A stretch of DNA of 64,000 bases from Mycobacterium sp. 141 (GCF_000382405.1 NZ_KB908260.1:1-64000); one strand, 5' to 3'; positions 50,416 through 59,324 are shown, counted from the first letter of the stretch. Notes: generated by a model not told the origin, from the sequence alone. Translations and numbers: made by a program.

Positions 50416-52286
50416 CCCGCCCGACTCGCAGCCTCGATCAACGACACATCACGTACCGCGCCCCGGTCCGCCGAGAGGGCCATCGCGGCATAGGCCCGCA
50501 GCGCCGGTGACACCTTCCGGTCCCAGCGCTGTGGCCAGTACCCGCCGGCGTCCTCCAACCGGCGTCGGCGATCGTCGAGTTCGGCGGCGTCGACCCGCAA
50601 TTCGATGCGGCGGGCCGGGATGTCGATGTCGATCAGATCCCCGTCCTGCACCAGCGCGATGACGCCACCGGCCGCCGCTTCCGGCGAGACGTGCCCGATC
50701 GACAACCCCGATGAGCCGCCGGAGAAACGTCCGTCGGTGATCAGCGCGCACACCTTGCCGAGCCCGACGGCCTTGAGATATGAGGTGGGATACAGCATTT
50801 CCTGCATGCCTGGGCCTCCGCGCGGACCCTCGTAACGCACCACGACGACGTCGCCGGGCCGCACTCGGCCGGTCAATATCACGTCCTGCGCGTCCTCCTG
50901 GGATTCGACGACGATTGCCGGTCCGCTGAAGCGCAGGATCGACTCGTCCACACCAGCGGTCTTGACCACACACCCGTCCTGGGCGAGGTTTCCGCGCAGG
51001 ATGGCCAGTCCGCCGTCCGCCGAATAGGCATGGGCGACATCGCGGATACAGCCCGATGCGGCATCCAAGTCGAGGCTCTCCCAGCGGCAGGACTGGGAAA
51101 ACGCCGAACTGGAACGCACCCCACCGGGCGCGGCGTAGAACAGGTCGACAGCCTCGGCCGAGACCGTGGGAGATCTCAGATCCCACTCATCGAGCCACGC
51201 GGTGAGTGAGCCAGCGTGTATTGCACGCACATCGGTCTCGAGCAGTCCGGCGCGCAGCAACTCCCCCATCACCGCGGGAATGCCGCCCGCCCGGTGCACA
51301 TCCTCCATCAGGTACCTGCCGTTAGGGGCAACCTTGCAGATGCACGGAATCCGCGTGGACAGTTCCTCGATGTCGGCCAGCGTGAAATCCACGTCGGCCT
51401 CATGTGCCGCAGCCAGCAAGTGCAGGATGGTGTTGGTCGACCCGCCCATCGCGATGTCGACCATCATCGCATTGGAAAATGCTGCGGCAGAAGCGATGTT
51501 GCGGGGCAGGACGCTGACGTCATCGCCGTCGTAGTAGCGCCGTGCCAGCCCCATCACCGCCGCACCGGCATCTTCGTACAAGCGGCGGCGCGCGGTATGG
51601 GTCGCGAGTGTCGTGCCGTTGCCCGGCAGCGCCAACCCGATCGCCTCGGTCAGGCAGTTCATCGAGTTGGCGGTGAACATTCCCGAGCACGATCCGCAGG
51701 TCGGACAGGCGGCAGCCTCCACCCGTTCCATGTCCGTATCGGAGACCTCGGGAGTGACGGCGTCGGTCATTGCCGAGATCAGATGCAGACCGGTGCGGAC
51801 AGTTCCGTCGACCAGCGTCGTGGTACCGCCCTCCATCGGTCCGCCCGAGACGAACACCGTGGGAATGTTCAGTCGCAGCGCCGCCATCAACATACCCGGG
51901 GTGATCTTGTCGCAGTTGGAGATACACACCAGGGCATCGGCGCGGTGCGCGTTGACCATGTACTCGATCGAATCGGCGATGAGGTCGCGGGAGGGCAGCG
52001 AGTACAGCATGCCGCCGTGCCCCATCGCGATGCCGTCATCGACGGCGATGGTGTTGAACTCCCGAGCTATTCCGCCGGCCGCCTGGACCGCCTCGCACAC
52101 GATCCGCCCGACGGGCTGCAGATGGGTGTGGCCGGGCACGAATTCGGTGAAGCTGTTGGCGATGGCCACGATCGGCTTGCCGAAGTCGGCGCCGGACACG
52201 CCGGCGGCGCGCAGCAAGGCCCGCGCGCCGGCCATGTTGCGGCCGTGGGTGATAATCCTGGATCTCAATTCGGGCATAGTGCTCAT
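50355..52286 (-). CDS. ilvD: Dihydroxy-acid dehydratase, E. coli-type IlvD
   Basis: This 643-residue iron-sulfur enzyme of branched-chain amino acid and pantothenate synthesis dehydrates 2,3-dihydroxy acids. Signatures are [74 protein letters not shown] and [20 protein letters not shown]. Length and motif wording follow the E. coli enzyme more than the shorter mycobacterial IlvD (Rv0189c), so it may be a second, acquired copy. The last 20 residues ([16 protein letters not shown]) are read from the opposite strand of the GNAT gene. ATG 52286 was chosen; TTG 52298 and ATG 52277 are alternatives. Confidence 0.95.
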   Translation of the reverse strand: MSTMPELRSRIITHGRNMAGARALLRAAGVSGADFGKPIVAIANSFTEFVPGHTHLQPVGRIVCEAVQAAGGIAREFNTIAVDDGIAMGHGGMLYSLPSRDLIADSIEYMVNAHRADALVCISNCDKITPGMLMAALRLNIPTVFVSGGPMEGGTTTLVDGTVRTGLHLISAMTDAVTPEVSDTDMERVEAAACPTCGSCSGMFTANSMNCLTEAIGLALPGNGTTLATHTARRRLYEDAGAAVMGLARRYYDGDDVSVLPRNIASAAAFSNAMMVDIAMGGSTNTILHLLAAAHEADVDFTLADIEELSTRIPCICKVAPNGRYLMEDVHRAGGIPAVMGELLRAGLLETDVRAIHAGSLTAWLDEWDLRSPTVSAEAVDLFYAAPGGVRSSSAFSQSCRWESLDLDAASGCIRDVAHAYSADGGLAILRGNLAQDGCVVKTAGVDESILRFSGPAIVVESQEDAQDVILTGRVRPGDVVVVRYEGPRGGPGMQEMLYPTSYLKAVGLGKVCALITDGRFSGGSSGLSIGHVSPEAAAGGVIALVQDGDLIDIDIPARRIELRVDAAELDDRRRRLEDAGGYWPQRWDRKVSPALRAYAAMALSADRGAVRDVSLIEAASRAGYRTSSCSSASAVSSGPDTR

Positions 52287-52329
52287 AGTTGTGGACAATT
52301 CACCGCGGGCGAAGACAGCCCCGCCACTA

Positions 52330-52342
52330 GTACTGCCAGTAC
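52330..52342. promoter_or_regulatory. Inverted repeat GTACT-GCC-AGTAC between ilvD and its divergent regulator
   Basis: Perfect 5-bp arms lie in the -35 region of the regulator promoter (-10 TAGAAT at 52363-52368) and 44 bp upstream of the ilvD start. It is a plausible operator for the adjacent MmyB-like protein. Confidence 0.4.
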
Positions 52343-52373
52343 CAGGTCCACACCTCGAGCCTTAGAATTGGCC

Positions 52374-53207
52374 ATGCCCAACCAGGCCGCTCGCGCTGAA
52401 CTGGGTGGCTTCCTGCGGATGCGCCGGGAGGCACTGGACCGCTCCGAGCGGAGTCTGCCGCCGATCCGCGGCAGGCACAACGGCTTACGCCGTGAGGAAG
52501 TCGCATTCCTGTCGTCGATCAGCGTTACCTGGTACACGTGGCTCGAACAGGGCCGTGACATCAACCCGTCACGACAGGTCCTGGAGGCCATCGGGCAGAC
52601 TCTCGCGCTCTCACCCGCCGACCAGGCGTATCTGCTTTCGCTGGCCGGTTTTTCGTCCGGCGGCACACAGCCCGTGCCGGATCCCGGCGAACCCCCGGAG
52701 CATCTGCGCCGGCTTCTTGAGGCGTTCGGCCGCTCGCCGGCCTTCGCGATCGATCTCGATTGGGAGATCACCGCATGGAATCGCGCGTATGCGGCGCTGT
52801 ACCCGCGGGTGCGATCAGTCGCCCGCGAGAACCGAAATCTGTTGTGGCTGGTGTTCACCGATCCGTCGATCAGGCAATTGATGCCCGACTGGGAGGTGGA
52901 GAGCCGACGTTTCGTGTCCGAGTACCGCATGCAGAACGGGGCACGACTCGACGAACCCGAGGTCATTCAGCTGTTGGATCGACTGCGCGCGGAAAGTAGT
53001 GACTTCCAACATATTTGGGAAGACCACGCCATCGAAGGCTTTCAAACCCGGATTCGGCGATTCGACCACCGGCTGATCGGACAGACCGAGTTGGAGTATC
53101 ACCGGCTGACCCCGGCCGACCTTCCGGATGTCAGCATTGTCGTCTACACCCCGGCTGACGCCGTCGCCACCGCACAACTGGACCGCCTCGTCGCCGACAC
53201 TTCGTGA
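52374..53207 (+). CDS. MmyB-like XRE regulator with PAS-like C-terminal domain
   Basis: This 277-residue regulator has an N-terminal HTH (LGGFLRMRREALDR, then GLRREEVAFLSSISVTWYTW and LEQGRDINPS) and the MmyB ligand domain (AIDLDWEITAWNRAYAALYP, NLLWLVFTDPSIRQLMPDWE). MmyB-type proteins bind lipid-like or small hydrophobic ligands and often regulate the divergent neighbour, here ilvD. TAGAAT 5 nt before ATG 52374 indicates a leaderless transcript. With ilvD it forms a two-gene insertion between GNAT and the Rv3217c-like gene. Confidence 0.92.
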   Translation: MPNQAARAELGGFLRMRREALDRSERSLPPIRGRHNGLRREEVAFLSSISVTWYTWLEQGRDINPSRQVLEAIGQTLALSPADQAYLLSLAGFSSGGTQPVPDPGEPPEHLRRLLEAFGRSPAFAIDLDWEITAWNRAYAALYPRVRSVARENRNLLWLVFTDPSIRQLMPDWEVESRRFVSEYRMQNGARLDEPEVIQLLDRLRAESSDFQHIWEDHAIEGFQTRIRRFDHRLIGQTELEYHRLTPADLPDVSIVVYTPADAVATAQLDRLVADTS

Positions 53208-53217
53208 TGGCGACCGC

Positions 53218-53607
53218 TCAGTCCCGCCCGGATGTCCAGTGCACGGCCGACGGACTCAGCAGCATGCCCAGCGCGACCAGTGCCAACACGCCGACGGCGA
53301 TGCCGTAACCGACCTGGTGGGACGTGAACACGTACCAAGCCACGCCGAGCAACAGCAGGTTGGCGAATACGCCGATGCCGCGGCCCCAGCGCCGCCCCGT
53401 GATCAATGCCCAGCCGCCGGCCAGCACACCGCCGCCGACCAGAAGGAACCAGAGCGCGGTGCCGTATCCGCTGACGATGTGCTGATCGGCCCCCGCCAGC
53501 CCGCGGACCACCAGCACCACCGCGGCCACCAGACCCAGCACCCCTTCGGCGGCGACGAGGTAGCCGGCGTAGCGGACGATGGGCGGCTGCAGAGGCGGTT
53601 GAGTCAC
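53218..53607 (-). CDS. Four-helix membrane protein (Rv3217c-like)
   Basis: This 129-residue integral membrane protein has hydrophobic segments [54 protein letters not shown] and [16 protein letters not shown]. The function is unknown. Its GTG start overlaps the aroQ stop (GTGA), so it is translated from the aroQ mRNA. Its stop lies 10 bp from the stop of the convergent regulator gene. Confidence 0.85.
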   Translation of the reverse strand: MTQPPLQPPIVRYAGYLVAAEGVLGLVAAVVLVVRGLAGADQHIVSGYGTALWFLLVGGGVLAGGWALITGRRWGRGIGVFANLLLLGVAWYVFTSHQVGYGIAVGVLALVALGMLLSPSAVHWTSGRD

Positions 53608-54044
53608 GACAGCTTACCGGCGAGGTAGCGGACGGCGTACTCGTAGCCGGCCGGACCGGCCCCGGCGATCACCACCTCGGCGACGCCGGACACATACGAG
53701 TGGTGCCGGAACGGTTCCCGGCGGTGGATGTTGCTCAAATGCACTTCGGCGACCGGTAGTTCGACCGAGGTGAGTGCGTCGGGGATGGCCACCGAGGTGT
53801 GGCTGTAAGCGCCCGGGTTGATGATGATGCCCGCGCAATCGGCCCGGGCGTCGTGAATGGTGTCGATCAGCACGCCCTCGTGGTTACTCTGCACCGCGCG
53901 TACCTCGAACCCGAATTCGGCGGCCAGCGCGGTCACCGATGCCTCGATCTCGGGCAGGGTGGTCGCGCCGTACACCTCGGGCTGGCGGGTGCCCAGCAAG
54001 TTGAGGTTGGGCCCATTGAGCAGGAGCAGTCGGCGAGCAGTCAC
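53604..54044 (-). CDS. aroQ: Type II 3-dehydroquinate dehydratase
   Basis: This 146-residue shikimate-pathway enzyme forms dodecamers in the family. Active-site elements are [20 protein letters not shown], with the catalytic Tyr and flexible-loop Arg, [34 protein letters not shown] and [16 protein letters not shown]. In M. tuberculosis the gene (aroD) lies in the aroC cluster, so this copy is out of place and may be a second isozyme. GTG 54044 fits the family start. It is divergent from the M15 peptidase gene. Confidence 0.95.
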   Translation of the reverse strand: MTARRLLLLNGPNLNLLGTRQPEVYGATTLPEIEASVTALAAEFGFEVRAVQSNHEGVLIDTIHDARADCAGIIINPGAYSHTSVAIPDALTSVELPVAEVHLSNIHRREPFRHHSYVSGVAEVVIAGAGPAGYEYAVRYLAGKLS

Positions 54045-54089
54045 GTTCGTACCGTACCGGCGCCACACCGCTGTAAAGCAAGAGCGCGC

Positions 54090-54109
54090 CCCACCCGACG
54101 TAGGGTGGG
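54090..54109. promoter_or_regulatory. Inverted repeat CCCACCC-N6-GGGTGGG over the M15 peptidase promoter
   Basis: Perfect 7-bp arms end 3 nt before the ATG at 54113 and contain the likely -10 (TAGGGT) of a leaderless transcript. It is a candidate operator between aroQ and the peptidase gene. Confidence 0.4.
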
Positions 54110-54112
54110 CGC

Positions 54113-54619
54113 ATGCGAATCGCCATGACGGTCGGGGCGGTTGCTGTCGCATCGGCATTCGTCCTGGCGCCCGGCGCAGCGGCCGACAGCGACGGCGCAG
54201 AAGCCGACGGCCAGGTGTTGACGGCCTTTGACACGCAGGATCCTGCGATCGGTCGGCTGGATCCCGCCTTGCTGGCCGCCATTCAGCACGCCACCACGGC
54301 CGCCGCGGCCGACGGTGTCACCATGACGATCAACTCCGGCTGGCGCTCACCGGCGTTCCAGCAGCGGTTGCTCGACCAGGCGGTCCAGACCTACGGCAGC
54401 ATGGCACTGGCCCGCCAGTACGTGCAGACGCCCGAGCAGTCCAGGCACGTGACGGGTCAGGCGGTCGATGTGGGCGGCCCCGGCGCCGACCAGTGGCTCA
54501 TCGCCAACGGTGCGCGGTTCGGCCTGTGCCGGATCTACGCCAACGAGCTGTGGCATTTCGAGCTGGCCACGGATGCATTGGGCAACTGCCCACCGTTGCT
54601 ACCGAACGCGGCGGGCTGA
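54113..54619 (+). CDS. Secreted M15 (VanY/DacB-type) D-Ala-D-Ala carboxypeptidase
   Basis: This 168-residue protein has a signal peptide ([25 protein letters not shown]) and a VanY-type domain with [30 protein letters not shown], carrying the zinc His and Asp (SxHxxGxAxD), and [10 protein letters not shown], with the third His. It should trim D-Ala from peptidoglycan stem peptides or act as an LD/DD-peptidase at the cell wall. The two Cys could form a disulfide. It is 23 bp upstream of the lipid kinase gene. Confidence 0.9.
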   Translation: MRIAMTVGAVAVASAFVLAPGAAADSDGAEADGQVLTAFDTQDPAIGRLDPALLAAIQHATTAAAADGVTMTINSGWRSPAFQQRLLDQAVQTYGSMALARQYVQTPEQSRHVTGQAVDVGGPGADQWLIANGARFGLCRIYANELWHFELATDALGNCPPLLPNAAG

Positions 54620-54642
54620 CAACCCCGATAGGCTCATGCCCT

Positions 54643-55614
54643 GTGCGCGCCGTCCTGATCGTCAACCCGAACGCGACGTCGACCACCCCTGCCGGGCGTG
54701 ATCTTTTGGCGCACGCCCTGGAGAGCCGGGTGAAGCTGACCGTCGCGCACACCGATCACCGCGGCCACGCCATCGAGATCGCCCGCGACGCCACCGGCGA
54801 CGGCGTCGACGTGCTCATCGTCCACGGCGGTGACGGCACAGTGAACGAGGTGGTCAACGGCATCCTGGGGCACTCTGGCGGTCGGGCCGGTGCCGACTCG
54901 GCGCCTGCGGTCGCGGTGGTTCCGGGCGGCTCGGCCAACGTCTTCGCCCAGGCCCTCGGAATCAGTCCGGACCCGATCGAAGCCACCAATCAGCTCGTCG
55001 ACCTGCTCAGCGAGTACCGGCGCAGCGGACAGTGGCGGCGGATCGGTCTGATGGACTGCGGCGAGCGCTGGGCGGTGTTCACCGCCGGGATGGGTGTCGA
55101 CGGGGCTGTCGTCGCCGCGGTCGAGGCCCAACGTGCCAAGGGCCGCAAGGTCACCGCCTCGCGCTATGTCCGGGTAGCGGTGCGCGAGATGCTGGCCAGC
55201 GCCCGCAAAAACCCGACACTCACGCTGCACCTGCCTGGCAGAGAGCCCGTGCCTGGAGTGCACTTTGTGTTCGTCTCCAATTCCAGCCCCTGGACCTACG
55301 CCAACGCCCGCCCGGTGTGGACCAACCCCGACACCACGTTCGAGACCGGACTGGGTGTCTTCGCGACGACGAGCATGAACGTGTGGGCGAATCTGAAGCT
55401 GGTGCGGCAGATGGTGTCACGCAAGCCGCGCATCGTCGCCAAGCACTTGATCCGTGACGACGATGTGTCGAGCGTGACAGTGACAAGCGACACGCCGGTC
55501 GCATGTCAGATCGACGGTGATTACGCCGGACTCCGGGAAATTATGACGTTCACAGCTGTTCCAGAGGCTCTCCGCGTGGTCGCACCGCCGGTAAAAGCTC
55601 TTGATCTGCAATAA
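54643..55614 (+). CDS. Diacylglycerol/lipid kinase (Rv3218-like)
   Basis: This 323-residue DAGK-catalytic protein has VLIVNPNATSTTPAG at the start, LIVHGGDGTVNEVVNGILG, which holds the GGDGT nucleotide motif, and VAVVPGGSANVFAQALGI. These kinases phosphorylate diacylglycerol or related lipids at the membrane. GTG 54643 opens exactly at the family start. It is probably co-transcribed with the M15 peptidase gene. Confidence 0.92.
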   Translation: MRAVLIVNPNATSTTPAGRDLLAHALESRVKLTVAHTDHRGHAIEIARDATGDGVDVLIVHGGDGTVNEVVNGILGHSGGRAGADSAPAVAVVPGGSANVFAQALGISPDPIEATNQLVDLLSEYRRSGQWRRIGLMDCGERWAVFTAGMGVDGAVVAAVEAQRAKGRKVTASRYVRVAVREMLASARKNPTLTLHLPGREPVPGVHFVFVSNSSPWTYANARPVWTNPDTTFETGLGVFATTSMNVWANLKLVRQMVSRKPRIVAKHLIRDDDVSSVTVTSDTPVACQIDGDYAGLREIMTFTAVPEALRVVAPPVKALDLQ

Positions 55615-55695
55615 TCAGCCCGGTAACGTCGTTTTGAAGGTACAGGCGGGTCGAGTCTAGTACAACCGGGTAAGGGGTCTGGTAACAGACCAGGC

Positions 55696-55713
55696 AAGTG
55701 ACTTTGCGCACTT
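55696..55713. promoter_or_regulatory. Candidate CRP (cAMP receptor protein) site upstream of whiB1
   Basis: AAGTG-N8-CACTT keeps the GTG-N8-CAC spacing of the CRP consensus. In M. tuberculosis whiB1 is controlled by CRP from sites in this region. A -35-like TTGACA lies just downstream (55729-55734). Confidence 0.5.
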
Positions 55714-55861
55714 GTTAACTCACGAGTATTGACATCTGTTCAGCCTGTGAAAGCATCGGATGCAACAGTGCAGGATTGTTTCGTATGCACGCGTTAACAG
55801 CCGAAGAAAAGCTTGTGCGCTCCATTGCGCACATATACATATCTGACAAGGAGTTAGATCA

Positions 55862-56116
55862 ATGGATTGGCGCCACAAGGCGGTCTGTCGCGACGAGGAT
55901 CCGGAGCTGTTCTTCCCGGTCGGCAACAGCGGACCGGCGCTCGCGCAGATCGCTGATGCGAAGCTGGTGTGCAACCGCTGCCCCGTGACCACCGACTGTC
56001 TCAGCTGGGCATTGGAGTCCGGGCAGGATGCCGGCGTCTGGGGCGGCATGAGCGAGGACGAGCGTCGCGCACTCAAGCGCCGCAACGCCCGCACGAAGGC
56101 CCGCACCGGCGTCTGA
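55862..56116 (+). CDS. whiB1: WhiB1 NO-responsive iron-sulfur transcription factor
   Basis: This 84-residue essential regulator has Cys in AVCRDEDPELFFP, LVCNRCPVTTDCLSWALES for the [4Fe-4S] cluster, the GVWGGMSEDERRALKRR turn and a basic tail (RRNARTKARTGV). It binds SigA through the cluster domain and is converted to a DNA-binding form by nitric oxide. AAGGAG 9 nt upstream fixes the start. The 5' region of about 250 bp contains a CRP-like site. Confidence 0.97.
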   Translation: MDWRHKAVCRDEDPELFFPVGNSGPALAQIADAKLVCNRCPVTTDCLSWALESGQDAGVWGGMSEDERRALKRRNARTKARTGV

Positions 56117-56143
56117 TCCACTAGCCGGTGTCCAACCGGTCGC

Positions 56144-56173
56144 TACGGCCCCGACGAATTCGTCGGGGCCGTA
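56144..56173. terminator. Terminator hairpin of whiB1
   Basis: TACGGCCCCGACGAA pairs perfectly with TTCGTCGGGGCCGTA, followed by TCTATTT. It is 27 bp past the whiB1 stop and also lies downstream of the convergent pdtaS gene. Confidence 0.9.
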
Positions 56174-56272
56174 TCTATTTCTGGACGAATTCGGTAGCAA
56201 TTTGCGTTATCGCCGTCACATTTCGTATTGACGCGACTGCCCATTCCGTTGAGCGGGCTCTTTACTGTGTGC

Positions 56273-57772
56273 TTACTGTGCGCCCCGGCCGCGGCGACCG
56301 ATCGGCACCCGCAGCACCACGTCGGTGCCGCCGTCGGCCGCATCATGCATCCCCAGCGACCCGTCGAGCTCCGCCGAAACCAGCGTCCGCACGATCTGCA
56401 GCCCCAGCCGGTCCGACTTCTCCAAGCTGAACCCGGCCGGCAGGCCACGGCCGTCGTCGTGCACCACCACGTCGAGCCAACGGGCCGATCGTTCCGATCG
56501 GATGGTCACGCATCCGTGCGGTGCCTTGACGTCGAAGGCGTGCTCGATGGCGTTCTGGACCAACTCTGTGATCACCATGGTCAGGGCCGTGGCGCGATCG
56601 GCATCCAGCACGCCCAGATCCCCTACGCGGTTGATCCGGATCGGAGTGTCGACGGATGCGACGTCGTTCATGATCGGCAGGATCCGGTCCACCACCTCGT
56701 CGAGGTTGACCTCCTCGTCGACCGACATCGACAGCGCGTCGTGCACGAGCGCGATCGATAACACCCGGCGCACCGATTCGATCAGTGCCTCGCGGGCCTC
56801 GACGTTGTTGGTGCGTCGCGCCTGCAGTCGCAGCAGCGCCGCGACGGTCTGCAGGTTGTTCTTCACCCGGTGGTGGATCTCTCGTATCGTGGCGTCCTTG
56901 CTCAGCAGCGCGCGGTCCCGGCGTTTCACCTCGGTGACATCGCGGATCAGCACAGCGGCACCGACCGCAGCACCGTGCACCACCAGCGGCAGGGTGCGCA
57001 GTAGCACGGTCGCACCGCCCGCGTCGACCTCCATGCGCATGCTGGAACCACCTACCAGCGAGTCACGAACATGGTTGGCCAGTTCCTGGGCCTCGAACGG
57101 ATCGGAGATCACGGGCCGGGTGATCGCGACGAGGTTGTGCCCGTCCAGCTCGGAGGTCAGCCCCATTCGGTGATAGGCCGAGATGGCGTTGGGACTGGCG
57201 AAAATCACGTCACCGACCTCGTTGAGCCGGATGAATCCATCCCCGACCCGTGGGCTGGATCGCGACATGGCCAGATCGCCCACGTTGGGGAAGGTGCCCT
57301 CGGCCAGCATGTGCAACAGATTGCCCGCACAGTCCAGATACGCACCCTCCAGGGGGCTGGCGAGTCGTCGGGCGGCCAACGCGGTCTGGTGGGTCAGCAC
57401 GGCGACCACCCGGTCGCGGTGGCGCACCGGAACCGCCTCGACGTTCAGCCCGGGTACGTCCTGCGCGTGCTGTTGTGCGTCATCGCCTTCGGCTGCGATT
57501 GCACCGGATTCGAAGGCAGTGGTGACCACCGGGAGATCAACCGGACCGGCGAGCGTGCCGACGGAGTCGGCGAGCAGACCCGTCGGGGCGGTATTCGGCC
57601 GCACCTGCGCGACGCACACCAGCATGCCGTCGTCGCGGCGCACCCACATCAGGTAGTCGGCGAACGACAGGTCAGCCAAAAGTTGCCACTCACCCACCAC
57701 CGCATGCAGGTGATCCACCGCGCTTCCGGGTAGAACAGTGTGCTGGGCGAGTAGATCACCGAGGGTGGACAT
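56273..57772 (-). CDS. pdtaS: PdtaS sensor histidine kinase
   Basis: This 499-residue soluble kinase has an N-terminal GAF domain (about 1-150), a PAS domain (about 165-290, GFIRLNEVGDVIFASPNAIS) and a HisKA_2/HWE-type kinase with phospho-acceptor His in ATIREIHHRVKNNLQTVAAL, N-box TELVQNAIEHAF and G-box DGRGLPAGFSLEKSDRLGL. The partner PdtaR is an ANTAR RNA-binding regulator encoded elsewhere; the pair senses Cu2+/NO in M. tuberculosis. Upstream is a 28-bp tandem repeat and then TB7.3. The start ATG 57772 has no clear ribosome site. Confidence 0.95.
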   Translation of the reverse strand: MSTLGDLLAQHTVLPGSAVDHLHAVVGEWQLLADLSFADYLMWVRRDDGMLVCVAQVRPNTAPTGLLADSVGTLAGPVDLPVVTTAFESGAIAAEGDDAQQHAQDVPGLNVEAVPVRHRDRVVAVLTHQTALAARRLASPLEGAYLDCAGNLLHMLAEGTFPNVGDLAMSRSSPRVGDGFIRLNEVGDVIFASPNAISAYHRMGLTSELDGHNLVAITRPVISDPFEAQELANHVRDSLVGGSSMRMEVDAGGATVLLRTLPLVVHGAAVGAAVLIRDVTEVKRRDRALLSKDATIREIHHRVKNNLQTVAALLRLQARRTNNVEAREALIESVRRVLSIALVHDALSMSVDEEVNLDEVVDRILPIMNDVASVDTPIRINRVGDLGVLDADRATALTMVITELVQNAIEHAFDVKAPHGCVTIRSERSARWLDVVVHDDGRGLPAGFSLEKSDRLGLQIVRTLVSAELDGSLGMHDAADGGTDVVLRVPIGRRGRGAQ

Positions 57773-57782
57773 CAGCTATTTC

Positions 57783-57893
57783 CGCGCACGTGAGGAGCAT
57801 CAAAAGCCACCGCGCACGTGAGGAGCATCAAAAGCCACCGCGCACGTGAGGAGCATCAAAAGTCACCGCGCACGTGAGGAGCATCAAAATGCT
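57783..57893. repeat. 28-bp tandem repeat (minisatellite) upstream of pdtaS
   Basis: Units start at 57783, 57811, 57839 and 57867 with CGCGCACGTGAGGAGCATCA, followed by AAAGCCAC in the first two, AAAGTCAC in the third and AAATGCTC in the last. The last copy ends in a GAGCAT-CAAA-ATGCTC hairpin, just past the TB7.3 stop. The block fills most of the TB7.3-pdtaS gap. Confidence 0.95.
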
Positions 57894-57899
57894 CAGCGT

Positions 57900-58115
57900 T
57901 CAGTCGATCACCGCGATGAGGTCACCGGCCTGGATCACGTCGCCCTCGACCACATTGACCTTCGTGACGGTGCCCGCGACCTCGGCGAGGACGGGGATCT
58001 CCATCTTCATCGACTCGAGCAGCACGAGAGTGTCGCCCTCGCCGATCTGATCGCCCTCGTGGACCACGACCTCGAGCACACTGGCCACGATCTCAGCGCG
58101 AACGTCCTCGGCCAT
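57900..58115 (-). CDS. Biotinyl/lipoyl-domain protein TB7.3 (Rv3221c-like)
   Basis: This 71-residue stand-alone biotin carrier-like domain has the modification Lys in LLESMKMEIPVLAEVAG, the classic EAMKM-type site in which MKM is kept. It is a homologue of the biotinylated M. tuberculosis protein TB7.3, whose carboxylase partner is unknown. It is upstream of pdtaS on the same strand, with 127 bp between filled by the tandem repeat. Confidence 0.95.
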   Translation of the reverse strand: MAEDVRAEIVASVLEVVVHEGDQIGEGDTLVLLESMKMEIPVLAEVAGTVTKVNVVEGDVIQAGDLIAVID

Positions 58116-58244
58116 ACTTCACCCCACTCACTCCGGCTGCTGTCTGCCTACCGGGCTATATCGAACCACAAGACCGGGTGGACAGTGCTGTAGCCGGGCC
58201 GTGAGACACTGGGGAGCAAGCTCTCGAACATCTGGAGGAACATC

Positions 58245-58337
58245 ATGGCCAAGCGTGGCCGCAAGAAGCGCGACCGTAAGCACTCGAAGGCGAACCACGG
58301 CAGGCGTCCCAACGCCGGTTCGAAGTCAGTGCGCTAA
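58245..58337 (+). CDS. Ribosomal protein bL37
   Basis: This 30-residue, strongly basic peptide starts MAKRGRKKRDRKHSKANHGR and ends RPNAGSKSVR. It matches the small mycobacterial large-subunit protein bL37 found in the M. smegmatis ribosome structure, with six extra C-terminal residues compared to the 24-residue form I recall. GGAGG lies 6-7 nt before ATG. A 12-bp hairpin follows 17 bp after the stop. It is divergent from TB7.3. Confidence 0.85.
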   Translation: MAKRGRKKRDRKHSKANHGRRPNAGSKSVR

Positions 58338-58353
58338 CTGCGCCAACGCCATC

Positions 58354-58383
58354 CGAAGGCCGGGCTTACATGCCCGGCCTTCG
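58354..58383. terminator. Bidirectional terminator between bL37 and rshA
   Basis: CGAAGGCCGGGC pairs perfectly with GCCCGGCCTTCG across a 6-nt loop (TTACAT), between convergent genes. Confidence 0.9.
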
Positions 58384-58386
58384 TGC

Positions 58387-58689
58387 TCAGCCCTGGATGA
58401 TCGTGGTGCGGCTGATCTCGATACGCAGCCGCTCACGCAAGCCGTCGGGGGCCCTTTCACCACTGCACTTGTTGGCGATCAGCCGCTTCACGCGCTCCTC
58501 GACGCCGTAGTGGCGCAGGCAGGCAGGGCATTCTTCGAGGTGATGCTTGAGCTTGTCACGGCTTTCGGGCGTGCATTCACCGTCCAGCAGCGTCCATACC
58601 TCGGCGATCACCGCCGCACATTCGGGGTGTTCCGGGTCGATGGGCCCGATTGGGGGCGTCCAGCGCTCATCCCCGTCGAAGTCGCTCAT
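58387..58689 (-). CDS. rshA: RshA zinc-binding anti-sigma factor
   Basis: This 100-residue ZAS-type anti-sigma factor has the redox motif [16 protein letters not shown], which provides His-x3-Cys-x2-Cys. Under oxidative or heat stress the Cys pair is oxidised and SigH is released. An acidic N-terminus and a basic C-terminal helix flank it. The ATG overlaps the sigH stop in ATGA (58689-58686), coupling the two. Confidence 0.95.
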   Translation of the reverse strand: MSDFDGDERWTPPIGPIDPEHPECAAVIAEVWTLLDGECTPESRDKLKHHLEECPACLRHYGVEERVKRLIANKCSGERAPDGLRERLRIEISRTTIIQG

Positions 58690-59324
58690 GACGACACTCC
58701 CTCCGCCGCGCTGATCTGCTGACCTCGGATGAAGCCACGATCGCGGGCAACATCGGCCAGCAGATCCCGCAGCTGCTTGCGGCCACGGTGCAGCCGCGAC
58801 ATCACAGTCCCGATCGGCGTATCCATAATCTCGGCGATCTCCTTGTACGGGAATCCCTCGACGTCGGCGTAGTACACCGCCATCCTGAACTCCTCCGGCA
58901 ATGCCTGCAACGCAGCCTTGATCTCGGTGTCGGGCAGCGCCTCGAGTGCTTCGACCTCGGCCGAGCGCAGGCCGGTCGAGGAATGCTCGGCGTTCGACGC
59001 CAGCTGCCAATCGGTGATCTCGTCGGTCGGGTACTCCGCCGGTTGCCGCTGCTTCTTGCGGTAGCTGTTGATGTAGGTGTTGGTCAGGATGCGGTACAGC
59101 CAGGCCTTGAGGTTGGTGCCCTCGCGGAACGACCGGAAGCCGGCATAGGCCTTGACCATGGTCTCCTGGAGCAGGTCCTCGGCGTCGGCGGGGTTACGCG
59201 TCATTCGCAACGCGCCGCCGTAAAGCTGGTCCAGCAGCGGGATGGCATCACGCTCGAACCGCGCGGTCAGCTCGGCGTCGGTCTCCTGCGGCTCGGACAA
59301 AGCCCGCTCGTCGACGTCAGTCAT
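58686..59324 (-). CDS. sigH: ECF sigma factor SigH
   Basis: This 212-residue stress sigma factor has region 2 ([40 protein letters not shown]) and region 4 ([40 protein letters not shown]). It directs thioredoxin, chaperone and mycothiol-recycling genes in response to oxidation and heat. ATG 59324 has AAGGGA upstream; 28 earlier codons lack similarity. rshA follows as part of the same mRNA. Confidence 0.96.
   Translation of the reverse strand: MTDVDERALSEPQETDAELTARFERDAIPLLDQLYGGALRMTRNPADAEDLLQETMVKAYAGFRSFREGTNLKAWLYRILTNTYINSYRKKQRQPAEYPTDEITDWQLASNAEHSSTGLRSAEVEALEALPDTEIKAALQALPEEFRMAVYYADVEGFPYKEIAEIMDTPIGTVMSRLHRGRKQLRDLLADVARDRGFIRGQQISAAEGVSS

Noticed and set aside
57783-57893. Possible CRISPR array
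   Set aside because: Units are directly adjacent with no spacers and are only four; it is a minisatellite.
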